A stretch of DNA of 64,000 nt, taken from positions 45,615 through 109,614 of the forward strand of contig NZ_JAGJEG010000011.1 in NCBI RefSeq assembly GCF_018100905.1, read 5' to 3'. The stretch comes from Pseudoalteromonas sp. MMG010. Its GTDB lineage: Bacteria; Pseudomonadota; Gammaproteobacteria; Enterobacterales; Alteromonadaceae. Numbering within the stretch: the stretch's first letter is position 1; each line of letters opens with the position of its first letter. A program made the position numbers and the translations under genes. Shown piece by piece: positions 25,610-35,378 of the stretch. The notes beneath the pieces were generated by a model. The model had not been told where the DNA came from, did no database searches, and saw only the letters and a program-made list of their open reading frames with translations.

Positions 25610-27478
25610 ATGCAAAAAGGAAAGTTTAAAATAGGTGGAGTAATAGCAGGATTTACACTGTTTTTAATTAGTCTGCTTATGTACGTTTATTATACTTATC
25701 ACATCACCCGCAGCGAAATCATGCAGGCCGTAGATAATCGTTTACTCAATGCAGCGACCAGTGTGAATTATATTTTAGGGGATGAGTACCATAATAAAAT
25801 TAACGAAACCCATCATATAGACCTCGCTCTTTATCAAGAAAAAAACAAACAACTATCCGAATTCGCAGCTTCTTTAGATATTGCTTATGTTTATTCGATG
25901 ATTTTAATTGATAATAAAGTACATTTCACCGCCTCAAGTTATACATCCGATGATATATCGAATGGCCAAATAACACAGTTTTTAGATTTATACGCAGCTG
26001 CAACAGACATTAATTTAGGGGCTTTTTACTCCACCGAACCCACCTTTGAAATATCTCGCGATCAATGGGGACACTTTAAAAGTATTTTTATTCCTTATGT
26101 TGATAAAAATGGCAAGGTATATCTCACCGGTGCAGACATTACAATCCATGATTTAGAACAAAAATTACAAGTAAGTGTCTCTAAAGCGGCTGCTATGGCG
26201 AGCTTTTTCTTTTTTATTGCGGTGTTAGTCGCCATAATTTATATTTCTATTTTAAAGCGATCATTATCGACAGATAGCAGCACGGGTTTTGAAAATCATA
26301 TTGCATTGCAGTACTTCTTAAACAAAAGTAATGACCATCATCTACAGCTAGCCTTAATTTGGGTAAACGAAATAGAAGATATAAACAGTTTTTATGGTAC
26401 TGACATTGGTGATTTATCAATGCAATCACTATTAACTCATTTTAAAAACAGCGCGCCTTCTCAATGTAAGCTGTATCGTTTTGCAACAAATAAGCTTGTA
26501 ATACTTGCACCAAAGGGAGTTTCAAGTGAACGCTTCGCCGATATAATCAGAACCTACAATTGCAACTCTCCATTACTTACAGACCCATTTGTTTATGTCA
26601 CTTTATGCACTGGAATTGCGACTGGTAATAAGTCTATGCTGCTTGAAAATGCGCATATTGCAGCGTTACAAGCTAAACAAGGACGCCATTCAATTATTAA
26701 TTTTTCTGAAGCATTACATGATGTAAAAGCGCAATATCAATACAATGTAGAAATGGCGCAAGAAGTCAGAGAAGCATTTGATAACAATCGGATTGTGCCT
26801 TACTTTCAAGCCATTGTTGATGTGAAAACGAATACTGTTATTCAATATGAATGTTTAGCTCGTATGGTGACAGCCCGAGGAGAGATTTTAAAGCCTGAGG
26901 CTTTTTTAAATGTAGTTAATCGCTCTCGTATGGACGGTGAATTAACCCGTACGATTTTTTCACAATGTATTCATCGTTTTCGAAAAACAGATATTAAATG
27001 GAGTATGAATATCACGGCGCAAGATATGCTCGACCCTAATTTAAGTGAGTATATTGTCGATGAGTTACACCGATACCCACACCCAAAAAACATTACTTTA
27101 GAGCTTTTAGAGACGCAAGCCATAGCAAATTTTTCTGAGGTAAAAGCGTTTATTTCACGAGTTAAATATAAAGGCGTGCGTGTAATTATTGATGACTTTG
27201 GTAGTCGTTATTCAAATATTTCTAATGTTATTAAGCTAGAGGTTGATGGCATTAAGCTCGACGGAGCTTTAATAAAACAGATTGCGAACGACAAAGATAT
27301 CTTTTTGTTTATCAAACATATTGCTACTTTTACAAAACAGTTAGGTTTAGACTTAGTCGCCGAATCTGTAGAAAACACCGCGATTGTCACGGCATTAGAG
27401 CAAGCTAATGTGATGCTTATGCAGGGCAATCATTTTGCCCCGCCTATGCCACATATTATCGAAAGTACGACGCTATAA
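25610..27478 (+). CDS. Membrane GGDEF(degenerate)-EAL protein, likely cyclic-di-GMP phosphodiesterase
   Basis: A 622-residue inner-membrane signalling protein. A transmembrane segment at about 10-28, a periplasmic sensor domain of about 160 residues, and a second membrane segment near 200-220 are followed by a GGDEF-fold region (about 225-365) whose signature is lost (RFATNKLVIL where GGDEF would be). The EAL domain (about 380-620) keeps the catalytic residues: Glu in YECLARM, Asn in MNITAQDM, Glu in ELLETQA, the Asp pair in IIDDFGSR, Lys in GIKLDGALI, Glu in AESVEN and Gln in MQGNHFA. Hydrolysis of cyclic di-GMP is therefore likely, with the degenerate GGDEF as a possible GTP sensor. Its last six bases overlap the convergent methyltransferase gene. 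Confidence 0.9.
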   Translation: MQKGKFKIGGVIAGFTLFLISLLMYVYYTYHITRSEIMQAVDNRLLNAATSVNYILGDEYHNKINETHHIDLALYQEKNKQLSEFAASLDIAYVYSMILIDNKVHFTASSYTSDDISNGQITQFLDLYAAATDINLGAFYSTEPTFEISRDQWGHFKSIFIPYVDKNGKVYLTGADITIHDLEQKLQVSVSKAAAMASFFFFIAVLVAIIYISILKRSLSTDSSTGFENHIALQYFLNKSNDHHLQLALIWVNEIEDINSFYGTDIGDLSMQSLLTHFKNSAPSQCKLYRFATNKLVILAPKGVSSERFADIIRTYNCNSPLLTDPFVYVTLCTGIATGNKSMLLENAHIAALQAKQGRHSIINFSEALHDVKAQYQYNVEMAQEVREAFDNNRIVPYFQAIVDVKTNTVIQYECLARMVTARGEILKPEAFLNVVNRSRMDGELTRTIFSQCIHRFRKTDIKWSMNITAQDMLDPNLSEYIVDELHRYPHPKNITLELLETQAIANFSEVKAFISRVKYKGVRVIIDDFGSRYSNISNVIKLEVDGIKLDGALIKQIANDKDIFLFIKHIATFTKQLGLDLVAESVENTAIVTALEQANVMLMQGNHFAPPMPHIIESTTL

Positions 27479-28138
27479 TTGAATTATAAGCCGGTAGCTT
27501 TGCTGAGCGCTTGCCCAATATTTTCGCTCAAATGGGGTGATAGCATAATCTGATTCAAATGCATTCACCTCGCAGGCGTGGCCGGTAAGTTCCAATGCAC
27601 GTGCAAATTCTTTTACATAAATATCCCAATTGCTGCGCACCTCTAATAATCCACCTAATTTTACAATAAATGGAAAAATTGCTGCGCCATGCCAACGCCT
27701 TTGAATATGCTTAGATTTTGGCCAAGGGTTTGGATAAAGTAAGTAATGATGTGTTGGTTGCCAGTTTTCAGCAACCGCTAAACGCCAAAAGTCATTCAAG
27801 TCAGCTTGCACTAAAATATATTGCCCACTGTCAGTCTGCTTATACTCTACATCGTGTTTTTCTAAGCGGTGCGATGACTTATCAATACCGATAACCAATA
27901 CATCAGGGTGGCGCTTAGCTAGATTAGCCGTACTTTCACCTACCCCACAACACGAATCCAAAATAATAGGACCCTCAAAGGCTTTTACTTTTTCGTTTAC
28001 TTCATCAAATGCCCGTTGCGTATGCTCTGCAATGGGCTTTTTAAACTCAGCAGTTAAATGCTTAGTTACAATATCATCTAATTTTTCGTGTAATCCTGCT
28101 TGGTTAGATACAATATTACGTGAATTTGCATCACTCAT
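27473..28138 (-). CDS. TrmB-like SAM-dependent methyltransferase
   Basis: A 221-residue class I methyltransferase. The SAM-binding motif is LDSCCGVGESTANLA near residue 60, with an acidic end to the second strand (VIGIDKS). The sequence YPNPWPKSKHIQRRWH (near 133-148) parallels the FPDPWxKxxHxKRR signature of TrmB, the tRNA guanine-46 N7 methyltransferase, but Asp is replaced by Asn and the first glycine of the SAM motif by Cys. I see it as a TrmB paralogue rather than TrmB itself; the real trmB is usually elsewhere. Its start overlaps the yadH stop by one base (TAATG). Confidence 0.78.
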   Translation of the reverse strand: MSDANSRNIVSNQAGLHEKLDDIVTKHLTAEFKKPIAEHTQRAFDEVNEKVKAFEGPIILDSCCGVGESTANLAKRHPDVLVIGIDKSSHRLEKHDVEYKQTDSGQYILVQADLNDFWRLAVAENWQPTHHYLLYPNPWPKSKHIQRRWHGAAIFPFIVKLGGLLEVRSNWDIYVKEFARALELTGHACEVNAFESDYAITPFERKYWASAQQSYRLIIQL

Positions 28139-28905
28139 TAATGTCTAATCCCCACACCTTTTTTAATTAACATTAGTGCCACACTAAACAACACCGTTAT
28201 AAATACCAATAGCACACCAAATGCGAACGTTAAGTCGACATCTGATACACCTAAAAACCCATACCTAAATGCATTAACCATATAAATAATTGGATTAACT
28301 TGCGATACGTTTTGCCAAAATTCAGGTAGTAAAGTAATTGAATAAAATACCCCACCTAAATACGTTAACGGAGTTAAAATAAACGTCGGTATAATACTGA
28401 TGTCATCAAAACTGTTTGCATAAATGGCATTAATTAATCCCCCAAGCGCAAAAACGGCTGAGGTAAGTACTACAGTTGCAACAATTACAAATAAGTTATG
28501 AATTTGAATATCAACAAAAAATAAAGATACACACGTAACAATAAACCCGACCAGCATGCCTCGTGTCATGCCGCCGCCAATATAGCCAAGCACTATAATA
28601 TAATTAGGGACTGGGGCAACGAGTAACTCTTCGATACTTTTTTGAAACTTAGTAGAATAAAAGCTAGAAGCAACATTAGAGTAAGAATTGGTGATCACCG
28701 ACATCATGATCAAGCCAGGTACAATAAACTCCATGTAACTAAAGCCCCCCATTTCGCCAATACGTGAACCTATTAAATTACCAAAAATCACAAAATATAA
28801 ACTCATTGTGATTGCAGGAGGAACTAAGGTTTGCACCCAAATTCGTAAAAAACGTATGCACTCTTTAATCCATAAACTTTTTAAAGCGACCCCATATTTA
28901 AACAT
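28138..28905 (-). CDS. yadH: ABC-2 transporter permease, YadH type
   Basis: Inner-membrane subunit of an ABC exporter, 255 residues with about six membrane segments. The sequence is very close to E. coli YadH, for example VALKSLWIKE, RIWVQTLVPPAITM, FGNLIGSRIGEMGGFSYM, EELLVAPVPNY and FILTPLTYLGGVFYS. It directly abuts the ATPase gene (stop and start are next to each other) and overlaps the trmB-like gene by one base. The substrate of YadGH is not established; a drug or lipid export role is only a guess from the family. Confidence 0.92.
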   Translation of the reverse strand: MFKYGVALKSLWIKECIRFLRIWVQTLVPPAITMSLYFVIFGNLIGSRIGEMGGFSYMEFIVPGLIMMSVITNSYSNVASSFYSTKFQKSIEELLVAPVPNYIIVLGYIGGGMTRGMLVGFIVTCVSLFFVDIQIHNLFVIVATVVLTSAVFALGGLINAIYANSFDDISIIPTFILTPLTYLGGVFYSITLLPEFWQNVSQVNPIIYMVNAFRYGFLGVSDVDLTFAFGVLLVFITVLFSVALMLIKKGVGIRH

Positions 28906-29838
28906 TTAATCTTCCCGCCCTTGCTCTAATAGCTCTACAAATAATTCTTCTAACCGGTTAGCTTTATTACGCATACTTAATACCGTATTACCTTGTGCTG
29001 TTAGCGCACTAAACACAGCATTTAAACCTTGCGATTTAGCCACTTCAACTTCAAGGGTAAATTCATCAGTCATCGTAAATTGATACCCTTCAATACTAAC
29101 AGGGGCAACAGGGGCTTTTAAATCAAGTATAAAAGTCTCTTTATTAAGCTTTGCTAACAATGATTTCATTGTTGTATTTTCGATAATTTTTCCGCTATCA
29201 ATAATACCAATGTTTTTACACAATAATTCCGCTTCTTCAAGATAATGCGTCGTTAATATTATCGTAACGCCTTGTTCGTTTATTTTGCGTAAAAAGTCCC
29301 ACATTGAGCGACGTAGCTCAATATCAACTCCCGCTGTCGGCTCATCTAAAATAAGGAGCTTAGGCTCATGCATTAATGCGCGTGCAATCATTAATCGGCG
29401 TTTCATCCCTCCCGATAAAGTACGTGCTTGTTTATCCTTTTTCTCAAGCAACCCTAATTGTGTTAAGTACTTATCAGCGCGTTTATGAGCCTCGCCTCTT
29501 GAAACCCCATAATAGCCAGCCTGATTGACTAAAATCTGGCTTAAGGTTTCAAACTGACTAAAATTAAATTCTTGCGGCACTAAACCTAAATAAGATTTTG
29601 CGGCTTCTAAATCGGTATCAATATTTTTACCAAATACCTCAACCTTACCTTTGGTTTTATTCACTAACGAAGCGATAATACCTATTGTGGTTGATTTACC
29701 CGCTCCATTAGATCCAAGCAATGCAAAAAAGTCACCTTCCTTAACTTGTAAATCAATGCCCTTTACGGCCTCAACTTTATTTTTATAAACCTTTGTTAGG
29801 CCTTCAATATTTAATGCTACTGTTTGCTCAGTCATCAT
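28906..29838 (-). CDS. yadG: ABC transporter ATP-binding protein, YadG type
   Basis: Cytoplasmic ATPase subunit, 310 residues, partner of the YadH permease that follows. Walker A is [12 protein letters not shown] near 41-52, the Q-loop is in GLVPQEFNF, the ABC signature is LSGGMKRRL near 145, Walker B is [12 protein letters not shown] near 165-176, and the switch His is in [13 protein letters not shown]-terminal extension of about 80 residues is typical for this DRA/CcmA-like class. The start overlaps the ubiX stop by 4 bp. Confidence 0.93.
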   Translation of the reverse strand: MMTEQTVALNIEGLTKVYKNKVEAVKGIDLQVKEGDFFALLGSNGAGKSTTIGIIASLVNKTKGKVEVFGKNIDTDLEAAKSYLGLVPQEFNFSQFETLSQILVNQAGYYGVSRGEAHKRADKYLTQLGLLEKKDKQARTLSGGMKRRLMIARALMHEPKLLILDEPTAGVDIELRRSMWDFLRKINEQGVTIILTTHYLEEAELLCKNIGIIDSGKIIENTTMKSLLAKLNKETFILDLKAPVAPVSIEGYQFTMTDEFTLEVEVAKSQGLNAVFSALTAQGNTVLSMRNKANRLEELFVELLEQGRED

Positions 29839-30455
29839 TTTCCCTCACCATAACCCCAACGTTTAGTTAAGGTATGTTCAATATTTAAATGATCTAAAAT
29901 TCTTGCCACCATAAAATCAACCAAATCTTCTATGCTTTGTGGTTTATGATAAAACCCAGGTGCTGCAGGCATGATGGTGACACCTAAACGCGACAGCTTT
30001 AACATATTCTCTAAGTGTATTTCGTTAAAAGGGGTTTCTCGTGGTACTAAGATTAATTGTCCACGCTCTTTAATAACAACATCTGCGGCTCGCTCTAGCA
30101 AATTATCAGAAGCGCCTACCGCAATTGCAGAAACAGACCCGGCACTACATGGGCACACCACCATTTTTTTAGGGGCAGCAGACCCCGATGCGACAGGGCT
30201 AAACCAATTATCTTTTCCAAATACTTGTAACTGTTCTGGCTGCGCATTGTATAAACTGCCTAGCTGTTGTGTTGCCTTATCTTCATTTGCCGATAATTTA
30301 AGGTTTGATTCCGTATCAAGTACCACTCGCGCTGCACTTGAGATAAGTACATAAACACGAAACTGCTGTGCTAATAATACTTCGAGTAATCTTAAACCAT
30401 AAGGCGCACCCGATGCGCCACTAAAGGCTAAGGTAATCGTGTCTTTATATTGCAC
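29835..30455 (-). CDS. ubiX: Flavin prenyltransferase UbiX
   Basis: Makes prenylated FMN, the cofactor of the UbiD decarboxylase in ubiquinone synthesis. The 206-residue protein begins [19 protein letters not shown] (flavin-binding Gly-Ala-Ser-Gly) and holds the family segments [16 protein letters not shown] near 110-125, the [21 protein letters not shown] stretch (split here; it carries the conserved Arg-Glu-Thr-Pro) and [20 protein letters not shown]. It starts 1 bp after mpl ends and overlaps yadG by 4 bp. The ubiA and ubiC genes of the same pathway lie elsewhere in this window. Confidence 0.93.
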   Translation of the reverse strand: MQYKDTITLAFSGASGAPYGLRLLEVLLAQQFRVYVLISSAARVVLDTESNLKLSANEDKATQQLGSLYNAQPEQLQVFGKDNWFSPVASGSAAPKKMVVCPCSAGSVSAIAVGASDNLLERAADVVIKERGQLILVPRETPFNEIHLENMLKLSRLGVTIMPAAPGFYHKPQSIEDLVDFMVARILDHLNIEHTLTKRWGYGEGK

Positions 30456-30456
30456 G

Positions 30457-31812
30457 CTATACTCCGTTGTATTTTTTATTTAATTGCATAATTAATTGCT
30501 CATGCAACCCATTAAACCCACCGTTACTCATAATTAAAATATGTTGATTAGCGGCGCTATTTTCAATAACCGTATTTATTATTTTTTCTGTACTTGAAAA
30601 ACAGGCCATACCCGCTTCTACGGCTTTACTTTTTAATGACCAACTTAAGTTATCAGGCTCAAATAATAACACCTCATCTGCCTGTGCTAATGAGTCAATT
30701 AATGTATGCTGATGAACGCCCATTTTCATGGTATTAGAACGCGGCTCTAAAATGGCAATAATTTTTTCACTGCCAACTTTCGCTCTAAGCCCAGCAAGCG
30801 TAGTTTTAATTGCTGTGGGGTGATGAGCAAAATCATCATACACTTTTATACTATTAATATCGGCTTTGAGCTCCATACGCCTTTTAGGACTAATAAATTG
30901 CGCTAAAGCCTCAATACTATGTGCAATAGCAATACCGACATGACGCGCTGCAGCAATGGCCATAATTGCATTTTTAACATTATGCTCACCAATTGCTTGC
31001 CAATTGACCGTGCCTTGTATTTCATTATTTAATAACACGTTAAATTCACTGCCATCGGGTTTTAATAATTGATAATCCCAATCACCCGCTAATGTTTCAC
31101 TTTCGCTCCATAAACCTTGCTGAATCACGTCACTCAGTGCGGCATCTTGCTTGGGCCAAATGACTTTTCCACTTTGAGGTAATGTACGCATTAAGTGATG
31201 AAATTGTTTTTTTATTGCATTTAAATCGTCAAAAATATCCGCGTGATCAAATTCAAGATTATTAAGAACTAAGGTGCGCGGTAAATAATGTACAAATTTA
31301 CTGCGTTTATCAAAAAAGGCCGTATCGTATTCGTCGGCTTCAATAACAAAGAAGGGCGTTTCACCTACTTTGGCTGATACCCCAAAGTTCTGCACTATCC
31401 CTCCAATTAAAAACCCAGGCTTTAAACCTGTATATTCTAAAAGCCACGCCAACATACTTGCTGTAGTTGTTTTTCCGTGAGTGCCTGCAACCGCAAGTAC
31501 CCAACAGTCTTGTAATAAGTTATGTTTTAGCCACTCAGGCCCAGAAGTATAAGGAATGCCATTATCAAGTACATGCTCAACGCATGCATTACCGCGACTC
31601 ATTGCATTACCTATCACAACAATATCTGGCACAGGCTTTAGCTGAGCGATATCGTACCCTTGGGTAAGCTCAATACCTAAAGCCTGCAGTTGCGTACTCA
31701 TTGGAGGATATACATTTTGATCAGACCCAGTGACTTTGTGCCCAAGTGATTTAGCAATAGCGGCAATACCGCCCATAAAGGTACCGCAAATGCCTAAAAT
31801 ATGTATATGCAT
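30457..31812 (-). CDS. mpl: UDP-N-acetylmuramate:L-Ala-gamma-D-Glu-meso-DAP ligase (murein recycling)
   Basis: Reattaches recycled tripeptide to UDP-N-acetylmuramate. The 451-residue Mur-ligase-type protein starts [20 protein letters not shown] (nucleotide fold), has the ATP motif [14 protein letters not shown] near 111-124, the [17 protein letters not shown] segment typical of Mpl, [13 protein letters not shown], and the [13 protein letters not shown] stretch of the C-terminal domain. The TFMGG start and [12 protein letters not shown] distinguish Mpl from MurC. It is the first gene of a tight minus-strand run mpl-ubiX-yadG-yadH-trmB-like. Confidence 0.94.
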   Translation of the reverse strand: MHIHILGICGTFMGGIAAIAKSLGHKVTGSDQNVYPPMSTQLQALGIELTQGYDIAQLKPVPDIVVIGNAMSRGNACVEHVLDNGIPYTSGPEWLKHNLLQDCWVLAVAGTHGKTTTASMLAWLLEYTGLKPGFLIGGIVQNFGVSAKVGETPFFVIEADEYDTAFFDKRSKFVHYLPRTLVLNNLEFDHADIFDDLNAIKKQFHHLMRTLPQSGKVIWPKQDAALSDVIQQGLWSESETLAGDWDYQLLKPDGSEFNVLLNNEIQGTVNWQAIGEHNVKNAIMAIAAARHVGIAIAHSIEALAQFISPKRRMELKADINSIKVYDDFAHHPTAIKTTLAGLRAKVGSEKIIAILEPRSNTMKMGVHQHTLIDSLAQADEVLLFEPDNLSWSLKSKAVEAGMACFSSTEKIINTVIENSAANQHILIMSNGGFNGLHEQLIMQLNKKYNGV

Positions 31813-32044
31813 ACATTTATCCTTTATAAAGTGCGCGTATTTTTCTTCACGACAAATAAGAAGGCGTTATAATGCCAAAAATAAGCGATCGTTACCATGA
31901 AGGAAGTGCACTTGAAACACCTAAATTGGTAATTAATAGTAAGTAAAATATATGTTTTTATTTACTCTATGCGTTTAATTCTCTTACATTGAATGATATA
32001 AACACTATTCATTACTTATAAACAAAATTTTAAATGGACCTTGT

Positions 32045-32833
32045 ATGAAAAAGTTCTTTTTACTCATTAGCATATTAATTAGCCACAACGTTTTCTCACT
32101 CGAATTAGCCAAATACCCTATAGAATTAAAATCAAATGACGGCATAAACGCGATTATTGCCCCGACTGCCGATAATAAACAGGCTTTAGTTAAAGTCACA
32201 GGGATAAACCACAACATTGATGATGTGGTATTTTTAACCGAATTAAAACCTCATGGCAGTAATAAAGCATATAAATATACCTACGATGGTTCACAAAGAG
32301 CGCTCATTAATGTCGCTGATGGCTATCGCTGCTGCTCATATACTTTATACATCCCTAATACGCGTCAAAGTATTTACCTAACAAAAAACGAGAAGACTAA
32401 TCCCGTTATTGTTGAAGATTTATTAGCCCAATATCAGCAACAACTTAATGCTGGAGTACAAGCTAAACTTGCTGCATTTGATAGAGAAAAACACCTCGAT
32501 ATGCAAAAGCAAACGATTGAGAAAGCCAGTAATGAAATCCTAACCCAGTGCGATACAAAAGTAATAACTAATGTAAATTGGTCTGCGATATCTGATGCCG
32601 ATTTAAATAAATATGCTGTAGGTGCCTTTTGCTCACAAGTAGTAAAAGAAATGGCTTATCAATGTGAAAGTAATTCAGATTTTAAAGCACAAGCCGCCAA
32701 GTTTACTACGGTAAACTGCGAATTTAATGATGAGTTAAAATTACGAGCGAATCATGAGTCACTCGAATTTAAAACCAGCCCGCAAGCGCCAAATCAAAGA
32801 GAGTTTATTAGATCTTATTTATTAAATTTATAA
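32045..32833 (+). CDS. Secreted protein of unknown function (DUF2057-like)
   Basis: A 262-residue protein with a clean signal peptide (MKKFFLLISILISHNVFS, cleavage before LE). The early part, with ELAKYPIELKSNDGINAI and YDGSQRALINVADGY, has the look of DUF2057/YccT-type periplasmic proteins, but I cannot confirm the family by eye. Four to five cysteines in the mature part (a CC pair near residue 97, later single Cys) suggest disulfides. The C-terminal half is helical and polar. It is a single-gene unit with its own terminator at 32847-32875. Confidence 0.6.
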   Translation: MKKFFLLISILISHNVFSLELAKYPIELKSNDGINAIIAPTADNKQALVKVTGINHNIDDVVFLTELKPHGSNKAYKYTYDGSQRALINVADGYRCCSYTLYIPNTRQSIYLTKNEKTNPVIVEDLLAQYQQQLNAGVQAKLAAFDREKHLDMQKQTIEKASNEILTQCDTKVITNVNWSAISDADLNKYAVGAFCSQVVKEMAYQCESNSDFKAQAAKFTTVNCEFNDELKLRANHESLEFKTSPQAPNQREFIRSYLLNL

Positions 32834-32846
32834 GTTCTCGGTTTAT

Positions 32847-32875
32847 AAAAAAAAGCACCTTAAGGTGCTTTTTTT
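32847..32875. terminator. Bidirectional terminator
   Basis: AAAAGCACCTT (32851-32861) and AAGGTGCTTTT (32862-32872) form a perfect stem with A and T runs outside, between the secreted-protein gene and the convergent uppP. Confidence 0.9.
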
Positions 32876-32907
32876 ATGAGTAAATTAATAACGGTTTATT
32901 ACAGTAT

Positions 32908-33708
32908 TTATAAACTTAAAAATAGTATTAAGCCTACACCCAGTAACAGCCGATAAATAACAAAAGGTAGCATCCCCATACGCTCAATAATCTTTAAAAA
33001 TAAGTATATGCACGCATAAGCAGATAAAAACGATAATACCACTCCTAATATTAACGTACTCCAATCAACAGCATGATCACCTAACGCCAACTCTATCGTG
33101 TAGTACAAACCCATCATCGAAATAATAGGGATCGCAAGTAAAAATGAAAAACGCGCTGCGCTTTGTTTATTCATTCCCAATAAAAGCCCTGCGGTCATTG
33201 TAATACCCGAACGAGAAGTACCAGGGATCATAGCGACAGCCTGTGCTAAACCAATAAATAAAGCGGTTTTATAATTTAGTTGATAAATCGTTTTTGTTTG
33301 TTTTGCTTTAACATCAGCATACCAAAGTAGTAAACCAAAAATAATGGTCGTGGCGGCGATGACCCATGCACTTCTAAGGTATAGCTCAACATAATCTTTT
33401 AACAGTAAGCCTAAAATCGCTGCTGGGATTGTGCCTAAAATTATCCACCACCCTAACTTACTGTTTTCGTTGCTTCCTTGTGCACCCCAAGATTTAAACC
33501 ACGCAACTAAAATATCGGCTACTTCTTTTCTAAAATAGATAATAACAGCAATAAGAGTTCCCACATGTACAGCAACATCAAAAGCAAGGCCTTGATCTTC
33601 CCAACCTAATATTTGCGAGGGTAAAATTAAGTGTGCAGAGCTAGATATCGGTAAAAACTCAGTAAAACCCTGAATTAAAGCTAAAATAATTATTTCAATG
33701 ATACTCAT
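32908..33708 (-). CDS. uppP: Undecaprenyl-diphosphatase
   Basis: Inner-membrane enzyme that recycles the lipid carrier undecaprenyl diphosphate for peptidoglycan and polysaccharide synthesis (also called BacA). The protein has about eight membrane segments and the two catalytic motifs: [14 protein letters not shown] near residues 14-27 and [10 protein letters not shown] near 170. I place the start at ATG 33708 ([14 protein letters not shown]) because it overlaps the folK stop as ATGA and matches the family N-terminus; an in-frame ATG at 33732 would add eight residues with no counterpart. Length 266 residues. Confidence 0.94.
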   Translation of the reverse strand: MSIIEIIILALIQGFTEFLPISSSAHLILPSQILGWEDQGLAFDVAVHVGTLIAVIIYFRKEVADILVAWFKSWGAQGSNENSKLGWWIILGTIPAAILGLLLKDYVELYLRSAWVIAATTIIFGLLLWYADVKAKQTKTIYQLNYKTALFIGLAQAVAMIPGTSRSGITMTAGLLLGMNKQSAARFSFLLAIPIISMMGLYYTIELALGDHAVDWSTLILGVVLSFLSAYACIYLFLKIIERMGMLPFVIYRLLLGVGLILFLSL

Positions 33709-34193
33709 AATGTAGAAAACTCCACCTTCCATAGTTTTTGTTGCGGGTTGTTATATTCTCTCCATAGCTGAGCAATAGTTTGCTTCGCTACAGGGTGAAA
33801 AAAATGAGGGGCTAATTGCGCTAAAGGTTGTAACACAAACGCATTCTTGGTGATTTCATCGCGTGGAAGTTGCGCCGGTGTTGTGCAAATGACGTCATCA
33901 TAAAACAGTAAGTCGAGATCGAGTGTACGTGGACTAAATTTTTTATCGTTTTCACTGCGCCCATGCTCTTTCTCTATTTTTTTTAATAAACGGCATACAT
34001 CATGCAATGGCATATCGGTATTTGCACCAACCACTGAGTTATAAAAGTTATTACCTGCAAATCCAACAGCTTCACTTTCAAATACACTCGAGTGTTGTAA
34101 ACAAGAAAAATGCTGTGTCAGAGCATTTAAAGCACAACGTATATAATATTCTTTATTTATATTAGAGCCTAGGCTGATATAAATTTGCGCCAT
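33705..34193 (-). CDS. folK: HPPK, 6-hydroxymethyl-7,8-dihydropterin pyrophosphokinase
   Basis: Adds pyrophosphate from ATP to the pterin in folate synthesis. Motifs: YISLGSNIN at the start, [19 protein letters not shown], and the signature [15 protein letters not shown] near 85-100 with the two metal-binding Asp. The start is set at ATG 34193 because it overlaps the folB stop (TAATG) and gives the family N-terminus [11 protein letters not shown]; an upstream ATG at 34202 is possible. Length 162 residues. It is between folB and uppP in a tight operon. Confidence 0.93.
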   Translation of the reverse strand: MAQIYISLGSNINKEYYIRCALNALTQHFSCLQHSSVFESEAVGFAGNNFYNSVVGANTDMPLHDVCRLLKKIEKEHGRSENDKKFSPRTLDLDLLFYDDVICTTPAQLPRDEITKNAFVLQPLAQLAPHFFHPVAKQTIAQLWREYNNPQQKLWKVEFSTL

Positions 34194-34552
34194 TAAACGC
34201 ATTCCTTCGTTCGTGTAATTTCAACACCGACTGTTTTTGCTTGAGGTACGGCAGCAGGTTTACTTACTTTAATCGTTACCTCGGGTGTATTAAACTCACT
34301 GAGAATAATACGGGCCAGTTGCTCTACTAATGTTTCAAGTAATTCAACGGGCTTTGCGGTAGTGTGTGCTATCACTCTTTCGCTTACTTTTGCATAATCT
34401 AAAGCCAATGTAATATCATCATTGTTAGCCGCAGGCTTGATATCGCTTAGCATAGTAATATCAAAATAAAGGCTTTGGGGTGCTTTTTTTTCGAAATCAT
34501 ACACCCCGATAATTGTCTCAACATGTAACTGCGAAATAAAAACCTTATCCAT
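34193..34552 (-). CDS. folB: Dihydroneopterin aldolase
   Basis: Splits dihydroneopterin to give the pterin used by FolK. The 119-residue protein begins MDKVFISQLHVETIIGVYDFE, a good match to the family start (conserved Glu in VETIIGV), and holds LDYAKVSERVIAH and a C-terminal VTIKVSKPAAVP with the catalytic Lys. It is the first gene of folB-folK-uppP on the minus strand; its stop overlaps the folK ATG. The upstream 150 bp, shared with divergent plsY, holds the promoters. Confidence 0.93.
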   Translation of the reverse strand: MDKVFISQLHVETIIGVYDFEKKAPQSLYFDITMLSDIKPAANNDDITLALDYAKVSERVIAHTTAKPVELLETLVEQLARIILSEFNTPEVTIKVSKPAAVPQAKTVGVEITRTKECV

Positions 34553-34785
34553 TACTACTCCAAAGAAAAACCACTGAATGAGCCAATATTTATGATAAAT
34601 ATGACGTATAGTTTTTTCAGTGTTTAAAAATATAAAAAATACATCTACAATGTATCTGCGTCGGTTATATTATCCACAATTTTAAAATAATTTTTACTAC
34701 CTTAAAGTTGAGTGTCAATAATAGCTCAAAAACGGCACTCATTGCATTAAATCAAACAGCTAAAATATTTAATATAAGGAACTGC

Positions 34786-35376
34786 GTGTTAGTCATTGCC
34801 ATGTTTACTTTAGCTTATCTAATAGGGTCGATTTCTTCGGCTATATTAGTGTCTCGGCTATTTTCACTGCCCGACCCTCGTCACCATGGCTCGAAGAACC
34901 CTGGAGCAACTAATGTTTATCGATTAGGAAGTGCTTTACCCGCTTGCTTAGTATTAGTGTTTGATATTTTAAAAGGGACTTTACCCGTATGGGGAGCCTA
35001 TTTTTTAGATATAGCGCCACTGCAGCTAGGCGCAATTGCGGTTGCTGCTTGTTTAGGGCATATGTACCCTGTATTTTTTGGTTTTAAAGGCGGCAAAGCA
35101 GTCGCAACAGCATTTGGTGCAATATTACCAATAGGACTTTCTTTAGCAGGACTATTAATCGCAACCTGGCTTATTGTCGTGACAATAACACGCTACTCAT
35201 CGCTTGCTGCATTAATTAGCGTATCTTTAGCGCCATTATATACTTGGTGGATAAAACCTTTATACACTGTCCCTGTTGTTTTACTTACTTTACTTATCGT
35301 TTTTAGACACCGTAAAAATATTGTGCGCTTAATTGAAGGCAAAGAGCCAAAAGTCGGGGCTAAAAAAGCCCCTTAA
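34786..35376 (+). CDS. plsY: Acyl-phosphate glycerol-3-phosphate acyltransferase PlsY
   Basis: First acyl transfer in phospholipid synthesis, in the inner membrane. Motifs: [16 protein letters not shown], the phosphate-binding [14 protein letters not shown] near 40, and [14 protein letters not shown] near 105. About five membrane segments. I choose GTG at 34786, which follows the ribosome site AAGGA (34776-34780) by 5 bases and gives a 196-residue family-like protein; the open frame extends back to a TTG at 34708, but those 26 residues have no membrane segment and no family match. ATG 34801 is another option. It is divergent from folB and convergent with tsaD. Confidence 0.9.
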   Translation: MLVIAMFTLAYLIGSISSAILVSRLFSLPDPRHHGSKNPGATNVYRLGSALPACLVLVFDILKGTLPVWGAYFLDIAPLQLGAIAVAACLGHMYPVFFGFKGGKAVATAFGAILPIGLSLAGLLIATWLIVVTITRYSSLAALISVSLAPLYTWWIKPLYTVPVVLLTLLIVFRHRKNIVRLIEGKEPKVGAKKAP

Positions 35377-35378
35377 CA

